Source of the DNA: JAWRCU01 sp033542235
GTDB lineage: Bacteria > Pseudomonadota > Alphaproteobacteria > Rhizobiales > Rhizobiaceae
Length of the DNA stretch: 64,000 nt
Assembly (NCBI RefSeq): GCF_033542235.1
Contig: NZ_JAWRCU010000008.1
Span: forward strand, 186,001-250,000
Reading direction: 5' to 3'
Below the pieces are notes generated by a model. That model ran no database searches and was not told the origin of the DNA. It saw only the letters and a list, made by a program, of their open reading frames with translations. The translations under genes were made by a program, and so were the position numbers. Each line of letters starts with the position of its first letter. Positions within the stretch are counted from its first letter, which is position 1. Shown piece by piece: positions 61,229 through 64,000 of this stretch.

Positions 61229-64000
61229 CTACTTCGAAACGAAGCAGTTGCCGCCGGCAGATTTGTAGTCGTTGCAGAGGTTGATGGCCTCGTCGCGAGA
61301 CTTTGCGGGCACGCGCACGCGCCAGTAAGTGCCCTTGCCGGCAACGTCCGCTTTCACGATGTTGACGCCGTGCCCACCGATCACATTGGCATAGCGCTTG
61401 GCCAGATCCTGGTAGGTCGACTTGGCGCTTTCTGCACTGGGCTGTGAGGCGATCTGCACCGACCAGGCACCTGCGGCGATCGCAGTTTGCTCGACATTGG
61501 CAGCAGCGACCTCCTCAGCCTTGACTTCGGTCGGTTTCGTTTCGGCGGACTTCGTTTCCGCCGGCTTCGCCTGGGCAGCCTGGACGACAGGCTTTGCAGG
61601 CGGAAGTGCCGAGACCTCTGGCGCCGCGGCCGCCTGATCCTCCGCTACGGCAACCCTCTTGGTCGAGATCGTCTTGACGGGAACAGCCTTGCTCGCCTCC
61701 GGCTGATCCAGGGAGGCGACGGCGGCAGTCTCCTCGTTGGCTGAAACGGCCGGCTGGTTGACAGCCGCCGCGGTCGCCGCGGCAGGGTCGTTCGCAGCCG
61801 GTTCCTCGCGCGCCACCAGCGTCCCGTCGGAGCGCACGACCATCGTCCTCACCTTTCGCGGCGCGACGACGATGCCCTCGGTCGTGCGAGTGTCCTGAGC
61901 GCCATCCACAGCCGGATCGATACGATCCTCGGCCTTCGGAATGATGTTTTCGTCCATGTTGACACCAGGGAGCGGATCCGCATGGGCAACGGAGGCGACG
62001 TCGATCGGCTCTTCCGAGGTCGTCACCAATTTCTGCTGTACCGGCTTGCCGCTCGTGGCGGAGGTGCCCTTCGCCGCGTCATAGACCTTGTTGTCCTGGT
62101 TCGGCACCGTCGCGCCGCCAGGGTTCTCCGGTCTGACTTTGACCGGGCTGTTATCGGCCTTGACAAGCGTCGGCATGCCCGCACCGCCACCATTGCCGAA
62201 GGAAAGGGCCAGAGCACCGACACCGCCCAGCACAGCAACACCGCCGACGATGGAAGCGATCAGCAGGCCTCGCCGCCGCGGGGCCGGGGCCCGTTCGCGA
62301 GCAGCCAGGCTAGGAGCGATGTCCGGTTCGACATCCTTGTTGAAGTCGAAATCGACGAAGCGATCCTCTCCCGAAGAAGCTGTTTCTTCTCTCGGATCGA
62401 GATCGTCATCCTGATATTCGAGTGACTGAACGTTGTAGCGGTAATCCACTGCTGCCGGCTCAAAGCCGACTTCCGACCCGGCTTGGGCCGGCATGCCGGT
62501 CGCGGGGTGAAAGAGCGTTTCGAAATCGGCATCCAAATCCGTGCGCTCGGCCGGGCGCGCAATTCCCCTCACCGTCTGGCTCATTGGCTCCTCGCTCACC
62601 GCCGCCTCGCCGAATCCCCCGGATAGTTCGGCATCGATGTCGTCATAGGCCGCGCTCTGAGGCTGCTCCTCCTCAAAGACGATTTCAGGAATGTCGAGGT
62701 CGTCGGCGACCGCGATGGCCGCTTCCGGCACGTCGACTGTCTCGATGTCGGGCACGGCACCGTCGTCGAAATCGGATAGCGCCTCTTCCGCATTACCGAC
62801 GGATGCCGGAGCGGCCTGAGTGGCGGCGATATCGTCAGCGCGCGCCATTCCAGCATGAGGTGCAGGGAGGGGCGGCTCAAACGCATAATTTGCCTGACCA
62901 TGAGGCGCGACCGGACTTGGGCCGGATTCGACAGGCGAATAGCCGTCCGCATAAGCCTCGCTTTCCCTGACCCCGCTTTCCATGGCCCCGCTTTCCATAG
63001 CATCGAGCAGGTCGTCGAGGTCATCCTCGACCGGCGAAGCGGCTGGCGCAGATGGCTTCTGGGAATAAACCGATGGCGTCTGGGAATAGGAGGTCGCTGT
63101 CGGCGGTGTCTGGGAATAGGACGGCGACACCGGCGTCTGGAAATTGGCGTGGCGGGCAACAAGCGATGGATTGATCAGGGAGCGCCGATATTCGGCGGCC
63201 GCCGTGTCGGGGCGAGAATCGCCTGCGCTCGATCGAGGGTTGTCGCCGGACCAGAGAGCGTCCCGACGCCCGGATGAAAACCGGTCAGGTCCCAATGCAG
63301 CTATAGAAGGCTCGATTGCGGCTGGCTTCTCTGCAAGCAGCGCACCCAGTTCCTCTTCGAGGCTTATCTCGAAATCATCGTCCTCGGTCGTAAACTGGTC
63401 GCCGGCTTTGGCGGCCGCCTCCTCGGGAGCTGGTTTGGACGCGACCGGCGTCTTGGCTGCAGGCGACGCAACTATCGGCGCCTCGCCCCGGCTGTCGGTC
63501 GTCTCCTCGATATCTGAAGCGAACTCGCGATCAAAAGCGGCAGCGAAGTCCATATCGACGTCGACGAGCGGATCCGCAGCGGTGGCCGCCGCCGGCTCGC
63601 TGACACGCGCTTCGGCCTGTAAGACCGGGATCTGGGCAGGTTCGTCATGCTGAGCAAGATCGTCAAGATCGAGATCGTCGAGATCGAAGTCCGAGATGGC
63701 TCGATCCTCTGCGGACACAGCCATGTCGCGCCCATCGGCCCGAGCGGCGATATCGTAGTGGACCACATGATATCCCGGCACGGGCGCGGGTTCAGTTGGC
63801 GCGGCTGGAGCCGCATGCAGTTCGTCATCAAGCGACGCTCCCTGCAGATCGAGATCGTCGAGATCGAACTCAACCCCGTGGTCCCGTGCAGATGCGCCGG
63901 CCTGAGACTCATCGACGTCAGCGGACGCCACATAGCCGACCGTAGCGTTTTCGAGAACGGGTTGAGGATCGACTGTTTCCTCAAGCTCAAAGGCGCGATC
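61229..64000 (-). CDS. SPOR-domain protein (partial, runs off right edge)
   Basis: At least 924 residues; the frame is still open at 64000, so the start lies outside. The N-terminal part is very acidic and repetitive, with units such as FDLDDLDL and DDLDLDDL, and YSQTP repeats near the middle. One membrane helix (GLLIASIVGGVAVLGGVGALAL) lies about three fifths along. The C-terminal ~80 residues are a SPOR domain (AGAWSVQIASQPSAESAKSTYQDL ... CFVSK) that binds peptidoglycan stripped of peptides at the division septum. It begins the nagZ-scpAB gene cluster; argS would be expected further upstream. Confidence 0.88.
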   Translation of the reverse strand, partial: DRAFELEETVDPQPVLENATVGYVASADVDESQAGASARDHGVEFDLDDLDLQGASLDDELHAAPAAPTEPAPVPGYHVVHYDIAARADGRDMAVSAEDRAISDFDLDDLDLDDLAQHDEPAQIPVLQAEARVSEPAAATAADPLVDVDMDFAAAFDREFASDIEETTDSRGEAPIVASPAAKTPVASKPAPEEAAAKAGDQFTTEDDDFEISLEEELGALLAEKPAAIEPSIAALGPDRFSSGRRDALWSGDNPRSSAGDSRPDTAAAEYRRSLINPSLVARHANFQTPVSPSYSQTPPTATSYSQTPSVYSQKPSAPAASPVEDDLDDLLDAMESGAMESGVRESEAYADGYSPVESGPSPVAPHGQANYAFEPPLPAPHAGMARADDIAATQAAPASVGNAEEALSDFDDGAVPDIETVDVPEAAIAVADDLDIPEIVFEEEQPQSAAYDDIDAELSGGFGEAAVSEEPMSQTVRGIARPAERTDLDADFETLFHPATGMPAQAGSEVGFEPAAVDYRYNVQSLEYQDDDLDPREETASSGEDRFVDFDFNKDVEPDIAPSLAARERAPAPRRRGLLIASIVGGVAVLGGVGALALSFGNGGGAGMPTLVKADNSPVKVRPENPGGATVPNQDNKVYDAAKGTSATSGKPVQQKLVTTSEEPIDVASVAHADPLPGVNMDENIIPKAEDRIDPAVDGAQDTRTTEGIVVAPRKVRTMVVRSDGTLVAREEPAANDPAAATAAAVNQPAVSANEETAAVASLDQPEASKAVPVKTISTKRVAVAEDQAAAAPEVSALPPAKPVVQAAQAKPAETKSAETKPTEVKAEEVAAANVEQTAIAAGAWSVQIASQPSAESAKSTYQDLAKRYANVIGGHGVNIVKADVAGKGTYWRVRVPAKSRDEAINLCNDYKSAGGNCFVSK

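Overview
The window looks like chromosome of a GC-rich alphaproteobacterium of the order Hyphomicrobiales (Rhizobiales), most like the Mesorhizobium/Chelativorans/Nitratireductor group. The main reason is the right half: (SPOR protein)-nagZ-scpA-scpB-tatABC-serS-surE-pcm-lytM and yajC-secDF-Mth938 is typical rhizobial core order. A DUF1127 gene followed by tandem 'cuckoo' small-RNA copies with CCUCCUCCC loops is also alphaproteobacterial. The genus is inference.

Region 1 (1-17.3 kb, all minus strand) is an accessory defence operon. Read in the direction of transcription it is sspB (DUF4007), sspC (large P-loop ATPase), sspD (PAPS-reductase-like), sspF, sspG, sspH (DptF/G/H-like), a cysteine desulfurase in the SspA/DndA role, and an HNH-AAA ATPase fusion running off the left edge. 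This matches the single-strand DNA phosphorothioation system SspABCD with the SspFGH restriction module. The desulfurase sits last, and the HNH-ATPase overlaps its stop codon; the latter is not a named component of the described system and is the best candidate here for something new.

Region 2 (17.3-23.8 kb) is a mixed junction: a diverged scrap of an MFS transporter gene, two glycosyltransferases, an intact MFS transporter, and a GH144/COG5368-type glucoamylase-like gene flanked by two inverted copies of a palindromic repeat.

Region 3 (23.9-33.7 kb, plus strand) is a carbohydrate or sugar-acid uptake and catabolism cluster: a NanR/FadR-like regulator with a GGTATG direct-repeat operator, an ABM-domain protein, an HpcH/HpaI aldolase, a D-2-hydroxyacid dehydrogenase, a complete CUT1 ABC importer with a Tat-type binding protein, and a protein resembling D-apionate lactonase.

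Region 4 (33.7-42.8 kb) holds map, radC, an unusual P-loop NTPase fused to a class III nucleotide-cyclase-like domain, an ABC exporter, trigger factor, tRNA-Leu(UAG), and the DUF1127/cuckoo RNA locus with three 145-bp tandem copies.

Region 5 (42.8-64 kb) is housekeeping: trmFO, a lipoprotein, two homologues of mitochondrial complex I assembly factors beside secDF/yajC, a DUF815 ATPase, a LysM/LytM lipoprotein with degenerate zinc ligands, pcm, surE, serS, tatABC, an orphan ABC ATPase, scpAB, nagZ and a large SPOR-domain protein cut by the right edge. Two copies of a second palindromic repeat family lie in this part.
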